Of a stretch of DNA of 64,000 bases, positions 11,900 through 20,039 are shown in pieces. The notes under the pieces are model-generated. The model did not search any database, was not told the origin of the DNA, and saw only the letters and a program-made list of their open reading frames with translations. Where the stretch lies: assembly GCF_014353015.1 (NCBI RefSeq), contig NZ_CP060704.1:248001-312000 (forward strand), in the 5' to 3' direction. Made by a program: the position numbers and the translations under genes. The stretch is from Chitinimonas koreensis (lineage in GTDB: Bacteria; Pseudomonadota; Gammaproteobacteria; Burkholderiales; Chitinimonadaceae). The first letter of the stretch is position 1. Each line of letters begins with the position of its first letter.

Positions 11900-12569
11900 G
11901 GCTGGGTGGGTAGGGTGCCGAGGCCGCAGGGCCTGGTAGGTCGGAATTTATTCCGACTCGCGGCCCGACCCCATCGGGATATGTGGTGTTGCAGGTCGGG
12001 CTTGATGCCCGACAGCGCCGCCGATCGAAGTCGCCGTCGGGCATAAAGCCCGACCTACCAGGCGCGAGCCTCTTCCGATTACTGTCGATCAAGCGTGGGT
12101 CGGAATTCATTCCGACTCGCGGCAATTCAGCCTTCCGCCGCCCGGCATGGGCCAGCAGCTTGTCCAGCAGCCCGCGCAGCGCGCCGATCTCCTCGAGCGA
12201 CAGCCCCATCGCGGCCATCAGGCCCGGCGGCACGCTCTTGGCCTGCTCGCGCAGGTCGCGGCCGGCCTCGCTGAGCACGATGCGGACCTCGCGCTCGTTG
12301 CCGGCGCGGCGTTCGCGCCGCAGCAGGCCGGCCTGTTCGAGCCGCTTGAGCAGCGGCGTCAGCGTGCCCGAGTCGAGCGACAGCCGCTCGCCGATCGCCT
12401 TGACGGTCAGGTCGTCGGCCTCCCACAGCACCAGCATCACCAGGTATTGCGGATAGGTCAGCCCGAGCCCGGCCAAGAGCGGCTGGTAGCAGCGGGTGAC
12501 CGCGCGCGAGGCGGCATAGAGTCGGAAGCAGAGCTGGGCATCGAGCCGCAGCCAGTCGGCATCGTTCAT
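11787..12569 (-). CDS. ohrR: OhrR-type MarR family repressor, C-terminus run on by a probable frameshift
   Basis: Residues 1-147 from ATG 12569 form a MarR winged helix with the OhrR hallmark Cys14 in LDAQLCFRLYAASRAV (the peroxide-sensing Cys) and the wing RRERRAGNEREVRI. OhrR binds an operator before ohr and is released when the Cys is oxidised by organic hydroperoxides. The family ends near residue 148, but this frame continues for about 110 residues through intergenic repeats and 110 bases antisense into the hybrid kinase gene. One extra G in the GGG at 12141-12143 would instead give a normal ending A-G-A-A-E-G and a TGA at 12127. I believe the biological gene is 12127-12569. Confidence 0.85.
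   Translation of the reverse strand: MNDADWLRLDAQLCFRLYAASRAVTRCYQPLLAGLGLTYPQYLVMLVLWEADDLTVKAIGERLSLDSGTLTPLLKRLEQAGLLRRERRAGNEREVRIVLSEAGRDLREQAKSVPPGLMAAMGLSLEEIGALRGLLDKLLAHAGRRKAELPRVGMNSDPRLIDSNRKRLAPGRSGFMPDGDFDRRRCRASSPTCNTTYPDGVGPRVGINSDLPGPAASAPYPPSLSARSPAPRPPPPSPRTRRAPASAPACGTSAPGRPAW
11934..12121. repeat. Nested palindromic repeats, family B cluster
   Basis: An inner inverted repeat at 11992-12058 (CAGGTCGGGCTTGATGCCCGAC against GTCGGGCATAAAGCCCGACCTAC) is flanked by two direct copies of a smaller palindrome, GTCGGAATTxATTCCGACTCGCGG, at about 11938-11963 and 12097-12121. All lie between the convergent hybrid kinase and ohrR genes. A simpler family member is at 32768-32837. Confidence 0.8.
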
Positions 12570-12889
12570 GGCGGGCGTTCTTAAACAAACGGGAAAACGC
12601 GGCAGGCTGCCGCGTTTCGCGATTGTACGGGGCGGTGGCGCAGGCTGTCCCGGCCGCGCCCCTTGATCGATGATCGACCTCGAGCGCAGCGAGGCCCCTC
12701 TTGGCCACCCCACGCAGCCTTCGACTTCGTGGGGACCGCCGACGAGGCCCGGTGGTGGCGAGGGCGGGGTGTTGGGAGAAAGCAAGGGAAGCCGGTGCTT
12801 CAGCATTCACCACCCGTGAGCACCCGGCTTTGCCGGGTGCTGGCCTGCGTATCGATGCCCCGCAGAGGTAAATCGACGCGCAAAGGCGT
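12570..12889. other. Intergenic region between ohrR and ohr
   Basis: About 320 bases separate two genes that are normally neighbours. The region is mostly occupied by family C repeat sequence (12660-12841). I see no gene in it. Confidence 0.5.
12660..12841. repeat. Composite hairpin/C-rich dispersed element, family C copy 2 (inverted)
   Basis: Ends in the perfect hairpin AGCACCCGGC-ttt-GCCGGGTGCT (12819-12841). On the other side it carries GGCGAGGGCGGGGTGTTGGG and a GCGCAGCGAGGC stretch. It matches the parts of 5106-5236 in reverse order, with a longer middle segment. The hairpin may also terminate ohr transcription, although no T run follows. Confidence 0.55.
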
Positions 12890-13315
12890 TCAGGCCAGCG
12901 AGACCTGCACGTCGACGTTGCCGCGGGTGGCGTGCGAGTAGGGGCAGATGTCGCGGTGCGCCGTCTCGATCAGCTCCTGCGCCACTTCGCGGTCGATGCC
13001 GGGCAGCGAGACCTGCAGCTCGGCGGTGATGCCGAAGCCGCCGGCCGAACGCGGGCCGACGCCGACCTTGGCGGTCACCGACGACTGCTCGATCTTCACG
13101 TTCTTCTGGCGGGCGACGAAGCGCACGGCCGATTCGAAGCAGGCGGCATAGCCGGCGGCGAACAGCTGCTCGGGATTGGTGGCGTGGCCGCCGGCGCCGC
13201 CGAGTTCCTTGGGCAGGGCGAGCGCGGCCTGGAGCACGCCGTCGGCCGATTCGATGCGGCCTTCGCGGCCCCCGGTGGCGGTGGCGGCGGTGGTGTAGAG
13301 GACTTGGACGGACAT
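12890..13315 (-). CDS. ohr: Organic hydroperoxide resistance protein Ohr
   Basis: A 141-residue OsmC/Ohr-fold peroxidase from ATG 13315 with GGAAAA upstream. Both catalytic Cys contexts are present: A-G-Y-A-A-C-F-E-S-A (about residue 60) and D-I-C-P-Y-S-H-A-T-R-G-N-V (about residue 125). Ohr reduces fatty-acid and other organic hydroperoxides in the cytosol using lipoylated partner proteins. Its promoter and an OhrR-type operator can be read just upstream at 13371-13408. The regulator gene ohrR lies downstream on the same strand. Confidence 0.95.
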   Translation of the reverse strand: MSVQVLYTTAATATGGREGRIESADGVLQAALALPKELGGAGGHATNPEQLFAAGYAACFESAVRFVARQKNVKIEQSSVTAKVGVGPRSAGGFGITAELQVSLPGIDREVAQELIETAHRDICPYSHATRGNVDVQVSLA

Positions 13316-13370
13316 GATGTTTTCCTTTCGGTAGCGGTGGCTTGGGGTGTCGGGTGCTGCTGTGGGACGA

Positions 13371-13399
13371 AATATAGCCAACAAACAAATTGTGTGCAA
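13371..13399 (-). promoter_or_regulatory. Sigma-70 type promoter of ohr
   Basis: Read on the minus strand: -35 TTGCAC (complement of 13394-13399), a 17-base spacer, and -10 TATATT (complement of 13371-13376). It lies about 55 bases before the ohr start codon. The -35 box sits inside the palindrome described next. Confidence 0.75.
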
Positions 13400-13408
13400 T
13401 TGATTTGT
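13381..13408. promoter_or_regulatory. Probable OhrR operator
   Basis: The core AATTGTGTGCAATT (13388-13401) has perfect AATTG/CAATT arms. It is embedded in a longer imperfect palindrome bounded by ACAAA and TTTGT. Known OhrR boxes are AT-rich inverted repeats of this kind overlapping the ohr promoter. The position over the -35 box fits repression by occlusion. Confidence 0.75.
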
Positions 13409-13631
13409 TCGAGTCGATCCGACGGAAGGTAGCCGCGGCGGCGTCCGGCATGCCCCCGGGTGCTTTCCGAAGGCATGCCGGCCGGCGTGGCGGCGGCTTG
13501 CGGGCCAGGCCGTACGGCCCTGGCGCTGCGTGATTTTTCACCGCCCGAAAGGTTCAGCTTCGATTCAGTCTGCCCCGCGCAGACTGCGCCGCATCAGCAG
13601 CCACTTTGCGCTGCACTTTCGGAGACGAACC

Positions 13632-14074
13632 ATGCGTAAGCCGCTCTTCATCCTGTCCCTGGTCGTGGCGCTCGGCAGCGTGCCGGCGCTGGCCGGCGGG
13701 CATTCGGGGCCGTGGTCGGTGGCGCACTCGGCGGTGCGGCCGGCTCGGCGATCGGTTACCAGATGGACGGCCGCGACGGCGCCATCGTCGGCGCGGCGCT
13801 CGGCGGCGCGCTCGGTGTCGCGATCGGCAGCCAGCACTCGCGCCGCGAAGTGGTGGTCGAGCGTCCGGCCTACTACCGCCCGGTGCGCGAGACCGTGATC
13901 TACCGTCCGGCCCCGCCGCCGCGCCGCGTGGTGGTGGTCGACCGCTATTACCGCGACCGCTACTACCGCGACCGCGGCTGGCATCGCGGCTGGGACGATC
14001 GCCGCTACGACCGTCACGACCGCCATGACCACGACCGCTGGGATCGCGACGATCGCCGCCACTGGCGCGATTGA
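13632..14074 (+). pseudogene. Exported glycine-zipper protein, interrupted by a one-base frameshift
   Basis: ATG 13632 (after GGAGACGAACC) opens a signal peptide MRKPLFILSLVVALGSVPALAGG. The rest of the protein continues in another frame from about 13700: VVGGALGGAAGSAIGYQMDGRDG and GAALGGALGVAIGSQ, two glycine-zipper helices. A tail of about 75 residues rich in Arg, Asp, His and Tyr follows. One extra G in GGG 13698-13700 joins the parts into a protein of about 147 residues. Glycine-zipper proteins of this type are small envelope proteins of largely unknown role. A hairpin terminator lies downstream. Confidence 0.7.
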
Positions 14075-14132
14075 TCGGCGGATCGCCGGGCGAGGTGAGC
14101 CGGGCTCGCCGGCCCGGTATCATCGGCCTGCC

Positions 14133-14163
14133 GGCCCACCTTCGGGTGGGGCCGTTTCTTTTG
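14133..14163 (+). terminator. Terminator of the glycine-zipper gene
   Basis: The hairpin GGCC-CACC-ttcg-GGTG-GGGCC is followed by GTTTCTTTT. It has a stable UUCG tetraloop and a moderate T run, just before the rsuA start. Confidence 0.65.
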
Positions 14164-14180
14164 CCGCCAACGGAACCGCC

Positions 14181-14918
14181 ATGCCGCACAAACCGCTCCC
14201 GCTCGAACGCCTGCTGCAATCGCAGGGCTTCGGCAGCCGCAAGGACTGCCGCTTCCTGGTCGGCGCCGGCCGGGTGGCGGTCGATGGGGTGCCCTGCCGC
14301 GACGCGGCGGCGCCATTCGTGCCGGAGGGCCGGGTGCTGACGGTGGACGGCCAGGATTGGCCCTGGCGCGAGCGGCTCTACCTGGCGCTCGACAAGCCGG
14401 CCGGCTACGAATGCTCGCGCCAGCCGCAGCACCATCACCCGGTGCTGGCGCTATTGCCGGCGCATTTCGCCGCGCGCGGCGTGCAGCCGGTCGGCCGACT
14501 CGACGCCGATACCACCGGCCTTTTGCTGCTCAGCGACGACGGCGCCTGGGCGCACGGCCTCAACTCGCCGCGCCGCCACGTGGCCAAGACCTACCGCGTC
14601 GACGTCCGCCACCCGGTCGACGATGAACTGGTGGCGCGCCTGCTGACCGGCGTGCAACTGCACGACGAGCCGGCGCCGCTGGCCGCGCTGGCCTGCGCGC
14701 GCATCGATGAGCAGGTGCTGGAACTGGTCATCGACCAGGGCAAATATCACCAGGTGAAGCGGATGGTGGCGGCCGCGGGCAACCGGGTCGACGCGCTGCG
14801 GCGCATTGCGGTGGGCGGACTGCGGCTGGGAGAAGGCGAGCTGGCCGGCCTGGAAGCCGGCCGCTGGCGCGAGCTGGGCCCGGCTGCGCTGGCGCTGCTG
14901 GGCGAGGGCCGGGCCTGA
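14181..14918 (+). CDS. rsuA: 16S rRNA pseudouridine(516) synthase RsuA
   Basis: A 245-residue RsuA/RluB-type pseudouridine synthase. An N-terminal S4-like domain (MPHKPLPLERLLQSQGFGSR...) precedes the catalytic motif VGRLDADTTGLLLLSDDG, whose Asp attacks the uridine, followed by the SPRRHVAKTYRV motif typical of RsuA and a C-terminal HQVKRMVAAAGNRV. It modifies U516 in 16S rRNA of the small subunit. The upstream in-frame extension overlaps the terminator, so the ATG at 14181 is chosen. Confidence 0.88.
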   Translation: MPHKPLPLERLLQSQGFGSRKDCRFLVGAGRVAVDGVPCRDAAAPFVPEGRVLTVDGQDWPWRERLYLALDKPAGYECSRQPQHHHPVLALLPAHFAARGVQPVGRLDADTTGLLLLSDDGAWAHGLNSPRRHVAKTYRVDVRHPVDDELVARLLTGVQLHDEPAPLAALACARIDEQVLELVIDQGKYHQVKRMVAAAGNRVDALRRIAVGGLRLGEGELAGLEAGRWRELGPAALALLGEGRA

Positions 14919-14925
14919 GGTGCGC

Positions 14926-15144
14926 TCAGGGCGCCTGGACGAGGATTTCCTCGCCGGCGACCCGCACCACGCTGCCGGCGTAGAGCTTGCGCGTCTTGCG
15001 CGTCTCGAGTTCGCCGTCGACCTCGACCAGGCCCTCGGCCACCATCATCTTGGCGGCGCCGCCCGAGGGCGCGAAGGCGAGCAGCTTGAGCAGGCTGTCG
15101 AGCGTGATGTAGTCGCTGCTGAGGGTGAAGGTATGGCGTTTCAT
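14926..15144 (-). CDS. RNA-binding S4 domain protein (YbcJ-like)
   Basis: A 72-residue protein consisting of a single S4 domain: ITLDSLLKLLAFAPSGGAAKMMVAEGLVEVDGE followed by TRKTRKL. The Gly-Gly-Ala-Lys and V-x-V-N/D-G-E features are those of the small YbcJ-type S4 proteins that bind structured RNA. Its ATG overlaps the stop of the upstream TPR gene by 4 bases (ATGA), implying translational coupling. It converges with rsuA, with 7 bases between the stops. Confidence 0.85.
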   Translation of the reverse strand: MKRHTFTLSSDYITLDSLLKLLAFAPSGGAAKMMVAEGLVEVDGELETRKTRKLYAGSVVRVAGEEILVQAP

Positions 15145-15491
15145 GTCGGTTCCTTGGGGGCTGCGGACGGCCCGGCCGCCGCGAGCGCGCGTTCGATCCG
15201 GCGCGCGAATACCGTCATCTCGCGCGCCGCCTGCTTGTCGCCGCGTGCCTCGGCCACCGCGATGCCTTCGCGGTAGGCGGCCAGCGCGGCCTGGGCCTGG
15301 CCGGCGTCGGCCAGGGCGCGGCCGAGTCCTTTCCAGGCCGCCGAGTAGCGCGGGTCCTGCGCCAGCGCATCGCGGAAATAGGCCGCCGCCCGTTCGAAGG
15401 CACCGGCGTTCAGATGGGCGGTGCCGAGCGAAAAGCGCAGCAGCGCGCCGTCGCGCGGCCCGCCGAGCAGCTTTTCCAGTTGTTCGATCAT
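15141..15491 (-). CDS. Small tetratricopeptide-repeat protein
   Basis: A 116-residue protein starting MIEQLEKLLGG at ATG 15491. It contains about two TPR helical hairpins: LRFSLGTAHLNAGAFERAAAYFRDALAQDP, AAWKGLGRALADAGQAQAALAAYREGIAVAE. There is no signal peptide, so it is a cytoplasmic adaptor candidate. Its start overlaps the end of the patatin lipoprotein gene by 4 bases and its end overlaps the S4 gene by 4 bases, so the three form a tightly coupled unit. The specific partner is unknown. Confidence 0.82.
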   Translation of the reverse strand: MIEQLEKLLGGPRDGALLRFSLGTAHLNAGAFERAAAYFRDALAQDPRYSAAWKGLGRALADAGQAQAALAAYREGIAVAEARGDKQAAREMTVFARRIERALAAAGPSAAPKEPT

Positions 15492-16428
15492 TTGGCCGCT
15501 GCCGATGCGGTCTGCATGCGTGCCGCCTGCCACTTGGCGATCGCCTCGCGGATGGCCGGCAGCGCGCTCTGCGCCGCGCGCTCGCCTTCGAGGATGGCGC
15601 TGTGCTTGAGGTCGAAGTCGGCTGCGCCGATCTTGCCGACGCGCGGCCGGATCACCACCTCGGCGCGTGCCAGCTCCTGCTCGCCCAGGCGCTGGCCCAT
15701 GATGGTGACGGTCTGGCCGAGGATGCCGGCGATGCCGTCGACCGGCTTGCCGTTCTGCGCCTTGGCCGAGATATCGACCGCGATCACCAGGTCGGCGCCG
15801 AGCTCGCGCGCCGCGTCGACCGGCACCGGGCTGACCACGCCGCCGTCGACGTAGCGCTTGCCGGCGATCAGCACCGGCTGGAACACCCCGGGGATGCTGC
15901 AGGAGGCGCGCACCGCCTGGCCGGTGTTGCCGCGCGAGAACACCACGCGGCGGCCGGTGTCGAGCTCGGTGCTGACCGCGGCGAACGGCTTGCCGAGCTT
16001 CTCCAGCGGCCGCTTCTTGACCAGGTCGTTGACGTAGTCCTGCAGCTTCTCGCCCTTGACCAGCCCGCTGCCGCCGAAGCCGAAGTCGCGCACCTGGGCC
16101 TCGTCGAGCGAGAACGAGCGCTCCTGCAGCGCGAAGCCGTCCATCCCGCTGGCGTACAGCGCGCCGACCACGCTGCCGGCGCTGGTGCCGGACACCACGG
16201 CCGGGGCGAGGCCCTGGCCTTCGAGCACCTTGATCACGCCGATATGGGCGAAGCCCTTGGCGGCGCCGCCGCCGAGGGCGAGGCCGAGGCGGGGCTGGGG
16301 GATGGGTACCGGCGTCGCTGGCGGGATGACGGGCGGGGGGGCTGCATGCTGGTGCAGGCGCCCATCAGTGCACATGTGGCGCCAATGAACAATAAGGAGC
16401 GCAGATCGATTGAGGAGAGTTTGGCCAT
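15488..16428 (-). pseudogene. Patatin-like phospholipase lipoprotein (RssA family), interrupted by a one-base frameshift
   Basis: ATG 16428 opens a lipoprotein signal peptide (SLLFIGATCALMGACTSMQPP, lipobox LMGAC). The remainder is in another frame: PPVIPPATPVPIPQPRLGLALGGGAAKG, the oxyanion loop, then the nucleophile elbow G-T-S-A-G-S and the catalytic D-G-G in YVDGGVVSPVP. One missing C in the C7 run (G7 at 16335-16341) explains the break. Joined, it is about 313 residues, a membrane-anchored patatin with Ser-Asp dyad. It starts 1 base after the stop of the glycosyltransferase gene upstream, so it could be co-transcribed with the polysaccharide operon. Confidence 0.8.
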
Positions 16429-16429
16429 C

Positions 16430-18160
16430 TTAGTCAGCCGCATTTTTGAACGCAATGACCTTATCCCGGAGCAGGTTCGTGCTGGCCTCAATCAGGTCAC
16501 TATATTGTGTGTTTTCGAAACCCCAAAGCGTCGATGTAACATTTTCCCGATGTCCGACCAGGAAAGGCACCGTAGTGATTACTCGTATGCCACCTTCGGA
16601 GTCGATAAATCGATCGAAAGTATTCTTTGCCATGTCGAGATTATGCTCACTCCAGGATAGCATTCGATCATACATCGAAGCATTATAGATATTGAATACG
16701 GCGCCTACCAGTCGGTCCAGATAGACAAATCTTTCCTCGCCATGTTCCTGAATGGCCAAGACTTTGGCGTCCCGTGACAAGTCGGATATCAGCCCTGAAA
16801 AGATGTCCCAGTCGTCCATGCGCCCCTCCAGGAATTCCAATATGTCTACCAGGCGCGTTTCGAAGCCGAGTGGAAATTGGACGTCATCCTCGCAAACGAT
16901 GACATAAGGGAGCTTCTGGGCCTTTGCCTTGAATGCGATCGATTTATAACTCAGTCCGCAGCCGACCCAGCCCATCGTACTCCTAAGTCCGGTATATAAC
17001 TGGAAATCCGATACGCCATTCGACACGAACGATGCTGTGCGAGCAACAGTTTCAGGAAGACTCAGACAGACCTTTGGACCGATCGGCTCTTGGGCGAGGT
17101 GACTGAGTGCTTGGTATTGGAAAAAATCGAGCAGACCCTGGGCGAGCAAGAAACGGAAGAAATATCGATTGAAGCGTGTCGCGTGTAATGCAAGCTTGTC
17201 TTGGTAGGATGCAATATGTGCAATACGCAGTTCTTCGTTACCTAGCCAATGTTCGATGGCGGCACTCATGGCCGGCACATCACCGCAATCCACGAATTGG
17301 ACGATGCCGTCCAGCTCCCCGTGCTCGTCCATATCGGAACTTTTCTCTGATACGACTAACGTGCCAAGTGACAGGCATTCATAAATCCGGGTAGTCTCCA
17401 GAAGTGCGTTTTCATAATAGTGAATATTGATTACGATCTTGGCCGTAGCAAGGATTTGATGAAGCTCTTCACCAAAAACTTCATTGACGACTCTGACCGA
17501 GAAGCGTTGCGCCAGCTCGGTCAGTATTTTCCTTCGCCGGGCGTTCTTTACGTCTCCATAAAAAACGACGTCGCAAGATTTAGAGTCGCTCGCCGTGACG
17601 AGTCCCGGCAGATAACTGACCGGTAGATAGTAGAGACTCTGATAACTCAACCCGCGCGTCTGTAGATAAGCTATATTCCTCTTCGAATAATCGAGGGTGG
17701 CAATCGATTTCCGCAGTGTGCTGATATATTTCGAAGTAAACCATCTGGAACTGACGGACTGCTCCATCTGGTAAGCGATGTATCTGCCAGGTAGTCTGTG
17801 AAAGACCTGAGGGCAGATGACGAAATACACTGCATCCCGATAACCATCGGCTGGTGGTGAATAAAGGATTGAGGATGCAATCCCCGCCTCGTGCAGACTC
17901 TTTTGCAGGAGAAGGGCGATATAATGACAATGCTTTGTCGTCAAAATATAGGCATGGCCACCGAAGTCCAATTTCGGTCGATTTATCTGATCTAGGACGT
18001 GCTGGCGGGTTGCGATCGAGGTCCGGATTTTGTCCGCGGCCTTCAGAATGCCAAAATTCCGGATCGACTGCAGGAATTTTACAAGCTTGCGCGGCTCTTC
18101 CAGCACCATTCGGGCTGCTCGGTAAGTCATCCGCAGTCCCTTGCCCTCAAGCCATGCCAT
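16430..18160 (-). CDS. Bifunctional glycosyltransferase: GT1/CgeB-like domain fused to GT25-like domain
   Basis: A 576-residue protein from ATG 18160 (AGAGG 8 bases upstream; a GTG at 18169 is an alternative). Residues about 60-330 look like a GT-B transferase of the CgeB/group-1 type, ending with RIYECLSLGTLVVSE and a D-x-x-E-H. Residues about 365-570 resemble family 25 LPS glycosyltransferases: TGLRSTMGWVGCGLSYKSIAF and the metal-binding LPYVIVCEDDVQFP. Base composition is far more AT-rich than the flanking genes. It is the last glycosyltransferase gene of the polysaccharide operon. Donor and acceptor sugars cannot be read. Confidence 0.8.
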   Translation of the reverse strand: MAWLEGKGLRMTYRAARMVLEEPRKLVKFLQSIRNFGILKAADKIRTSIATRQHVLDQINRPKLDFGGHAYILTTKHCHYIALLLQKSLHEAGIASSILYSPPADGYRDAVYFVICPQVFHRLPGRYIAYQMEQSVSSRWFTSKYISTLRKSIATLDYSKRNIAYLQTRGLSYQSLYYLPVSYLPGLVTASDSKSCDVVFYGDVKNARRRKILTELAQRFSVRVVNEVFGEELHQILATAKIVINIHYYENALLETTRIYECLSLGTLVVSEKSSDMDEHGELDGIVQFVDCGDVPAMSAAIEHWLGNEELRIAHIASYQDKLALHATRFNRYFFRFLLAQGLLDFFQYQALSHLAQEPIGPKVCLSLPETVARTASFVSNGVSDFQLYTGLRSTMGWVGCGLSYKSIAFKAKAQKLPYVIVCEDDVQFPLGFETRLVDILEFLEGRMDDWDIFSGLISDLSRDAKVLAIQEHGEERFVYLDRLVGAVFNIYNASMYDRMLSWSEHNLDMAKNTFDRFIDSEGGIRVITTVPFLVGHRENVTSTLWGFENTQYSDLIEASTNLLRDKVIAFKNAAD

Positions 18161-18308
18161 GTGTCGCACCTCTATTGATTATATGCATGCAGTCCGCACG
18201 TGCCCCGAAAATTACCAGCGAATGCCATGTCGCGTCCCAGGAGCGATACCCGACCCAGAGTCGGCACGGATCCAGAGGCCGGGTAGATATGACGAATGCC
18301 AGAGTTAA
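18161..18308. other. Gap inside the polysaccharide operon
   Basis: About 150 AT-rich bases between two glycosyltransferase genes of the same strand, the longest gap in the cluster. It has no recognisable gene, repeat or strong terminator. An AATAGAGG ribosome binding site for the downstream gene is near 18169-18176 (read on the minus strand). Confidence 0.4.
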
Positions 18309-20039
18309 TCAACGCTTAACGAGCCTGCGAATGCCGAGCCTCTTGGCGACTTTCTTTGCCCCGCGATAGACGAATCGGGCGGCGCCAATGGATTTTCCGA
18401 TGAAATACTGAGGCCGCGCCCTGCGAAGTTCAGTCTGGAGTTCTGCAATGTCCTGTTCCAGTTTTCGAATCCACCGCTGTTGATCGCGAATGAGCTTGGT
18501 CGATCCCGCAGGGAAAAGCCGGGGTTCGGCATCCATGCTGATCAGGATGCGTTCGTAGTCGCGCTGCCATTGCTGCTGCGAGTGCTCCGAGAACGAGGAG
18601 TGCCCTTTCTTCCATTTTCGGTAGATGGATGTGATTTCAGGATTTGAGCGGACACCGCACAGGAATGCTGCCCTCATCTCGAAGTCCCAGTCTTCCGCTG
18701 TATTGAGTGTCTCGTCGAACCGGCAGCCGAGCTCGTGATAGACACTGGACGGAATCGCCCAGCCCATGATGGGTGTGAAATTCTGGGTCAGATGGGCGAA
18801 GAGATCGAACTCGGACGGGAATGACTTCTTGATCGGACCGACGGTACGTAGCCCAGGAGACTTGTCTCTCCATTCGACTGCTTCGATGTCTTGTTCGGCC
18901 GTGACCGTACGCAGCATGCAACCTGCGCCATCGTTGGCGTCCATCTGCTTAAACGTTTCAATCCAATGGCCGAATACGACGTCGTCGTCGTCCAGCATGG
19001 CGACATATCGGCCTCGCGCAGCGGCGAATCCTTCGTTTAGCGGTGCTGCTCTACCTACACGGTCGACCAATACCAGGCGCGTCTTCTCCCGCATATAAGG
19101 CGGCTGCTCCTCGATCAGGCGTTCGATCTTGATCTGCTGTTCCACCGATACCTTATGTGCAACGACGATCAATTCAAAATCCTGATCGGTCTGTGCTGCG
19201 AGACAAAGCAGCATGTCACGCAGGGCGCCACAGCGGCGACCTTGCGTCCTGGTAACCACGCTCAGGAATGGCCGGTCCGATCCGCTACTACGATCCTGCA
19301 GGACAGGCGCCTGCTGTTGGGGCGCAGCGGGCAGATAAGCCCTGACCAATTGGTTTACCGTGTCGTTCTTGTCGGCTTGGTGCTTGATCTGCCGCAGGTA
19401 TTGGCCGATCAGGGTATTTGGACTCAGTAGCAGGTTTCCCTTGGGGAAATGCTGATCGCTCATCTCCATCCGGATATCGGCTTCCCCGACCTGGAACCAG
19501 CCTGCTTTGTTGGTCATGGCGGTCAAGAGAGACTCAGTATGGTGAATGACATGGGTGTGATCGAGCAACCCTGCCTCGGTATAGTCCCAGCGACCGCAGA
19601 GCGACTTAAAGGAAATGTCGCGATGGGAGACGTTGGGTACGCTGACGATCAATGCAGCAGGATGATGCTCGACCATCGAGCGCAGCACTTCCAGAATCTG
19701 AATATCGTTCTTGATATGCTCCAGCGTGTCGATGATCGACATGCAAGCCAGCGGACGACCGGCCAGAATCCGGCTCAGGCCCTCCTGGAGCGAATCGATA
19801 TCCTGCAGATCGATGCGGTGCGTTTCGAACCCCCGCTGCGATAGATTCTGCAACGATGCGGAATCGACATCGACGCCGACATAGTGAATGCCGCGTTGTT
19901 TGATACGCTCTGCAATGGCGCCATAGCCGCAGCCAATGTCGAGGTGAATACCGGTCGTGCCGGAATACTTCTCGCAAAGATCGACGACATGGCCATAAAC
20001 ATTGGTGTCGGAATATTGATTGTTATAAATGGCGCTCAT
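18309..20039 (-). CDS. Fusion of SAM-dependent methyltransferase and family 2 glycosyltransferase
   Basis: A 576-residue protein (MSAIYNNQYSD) whose ATG lies 2 bases after the probable true stop of the previous gene. Residues 1-190 form a class I methyltransferase with IHLDIGCGYGAIAERI (motif I), YVGVDVD, and IIDTLEHI. From about residue 255 a GT-A domain begins, LSVVTRTQGRR, with the nucleotide-sugar/metal motif YVAMLDDDDVVF and acceptor-side TAEDWDFEMRA. The C-terminal 60 residues are a coiled coil (IRDQQRWIRKLEQDIAELQTEL) plus a basic tail, plausibly membrane-binding. It could add and methyl-cap a sugar on the polysaccharide; this is inference. Confidence 0.85.
   Translation of the reverse strand: MSAIYNNQYSDTNVYGHVVDLCEKYSGTTGIHLDIGCGYGAIAERIKQRGIHYVGVDVDSASLQNLSQRGFETHRIDLQDIDSLQEGLSRILAGRPLACMSIIDTLEHIKNDIQILEVLRSMVEHHPAALIVSVPNVSHRDISFKSLCGRWDYTEAGLLDHTHVIHHTESLLTAMTNKAGWFQVGEADIRMEMSDQHFPKGNLLLSPNTLIGQYLRQIKHQADKNDTVNQLVRAYLPAAPQQQAPVLQDRSSGSDRPFLSVVTRTQGRRCGALRDMLLCLAAQTDQDFELIVVAHKVSVEQQIKIERLIEEQPPYMREKTRLVLVDRVGRAAPLNEGFAAARGRYVAMLDDDDVVFGHWIETFKQMDANDGAGCMLRTVTAEQDIEAVEWRDKSPGLRTVGPIKKSFPSEFDLFAHLTQNFTPIMGWAIPSSVYHELGCRFDETLNTAEDWDFEMRAAFLCGVRSNPEITSIYRKWKKGHSSFSEHSQQQWQRDYERILISMDAEPRLFPAGSTKLIRDQQRWIRKLEQDIAELQTELRRARPQYFIGKSIGAARFVYRGAKKVAKRLGIRRLVKR

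Noticed and set aside
11787..12126. A genuine 110-residue C-terminal domain of OhrR
   Set aside because: The sequence is encoded by palindromic repeats and antisense of another gene. One G in a GGG run gives the normal family ending.
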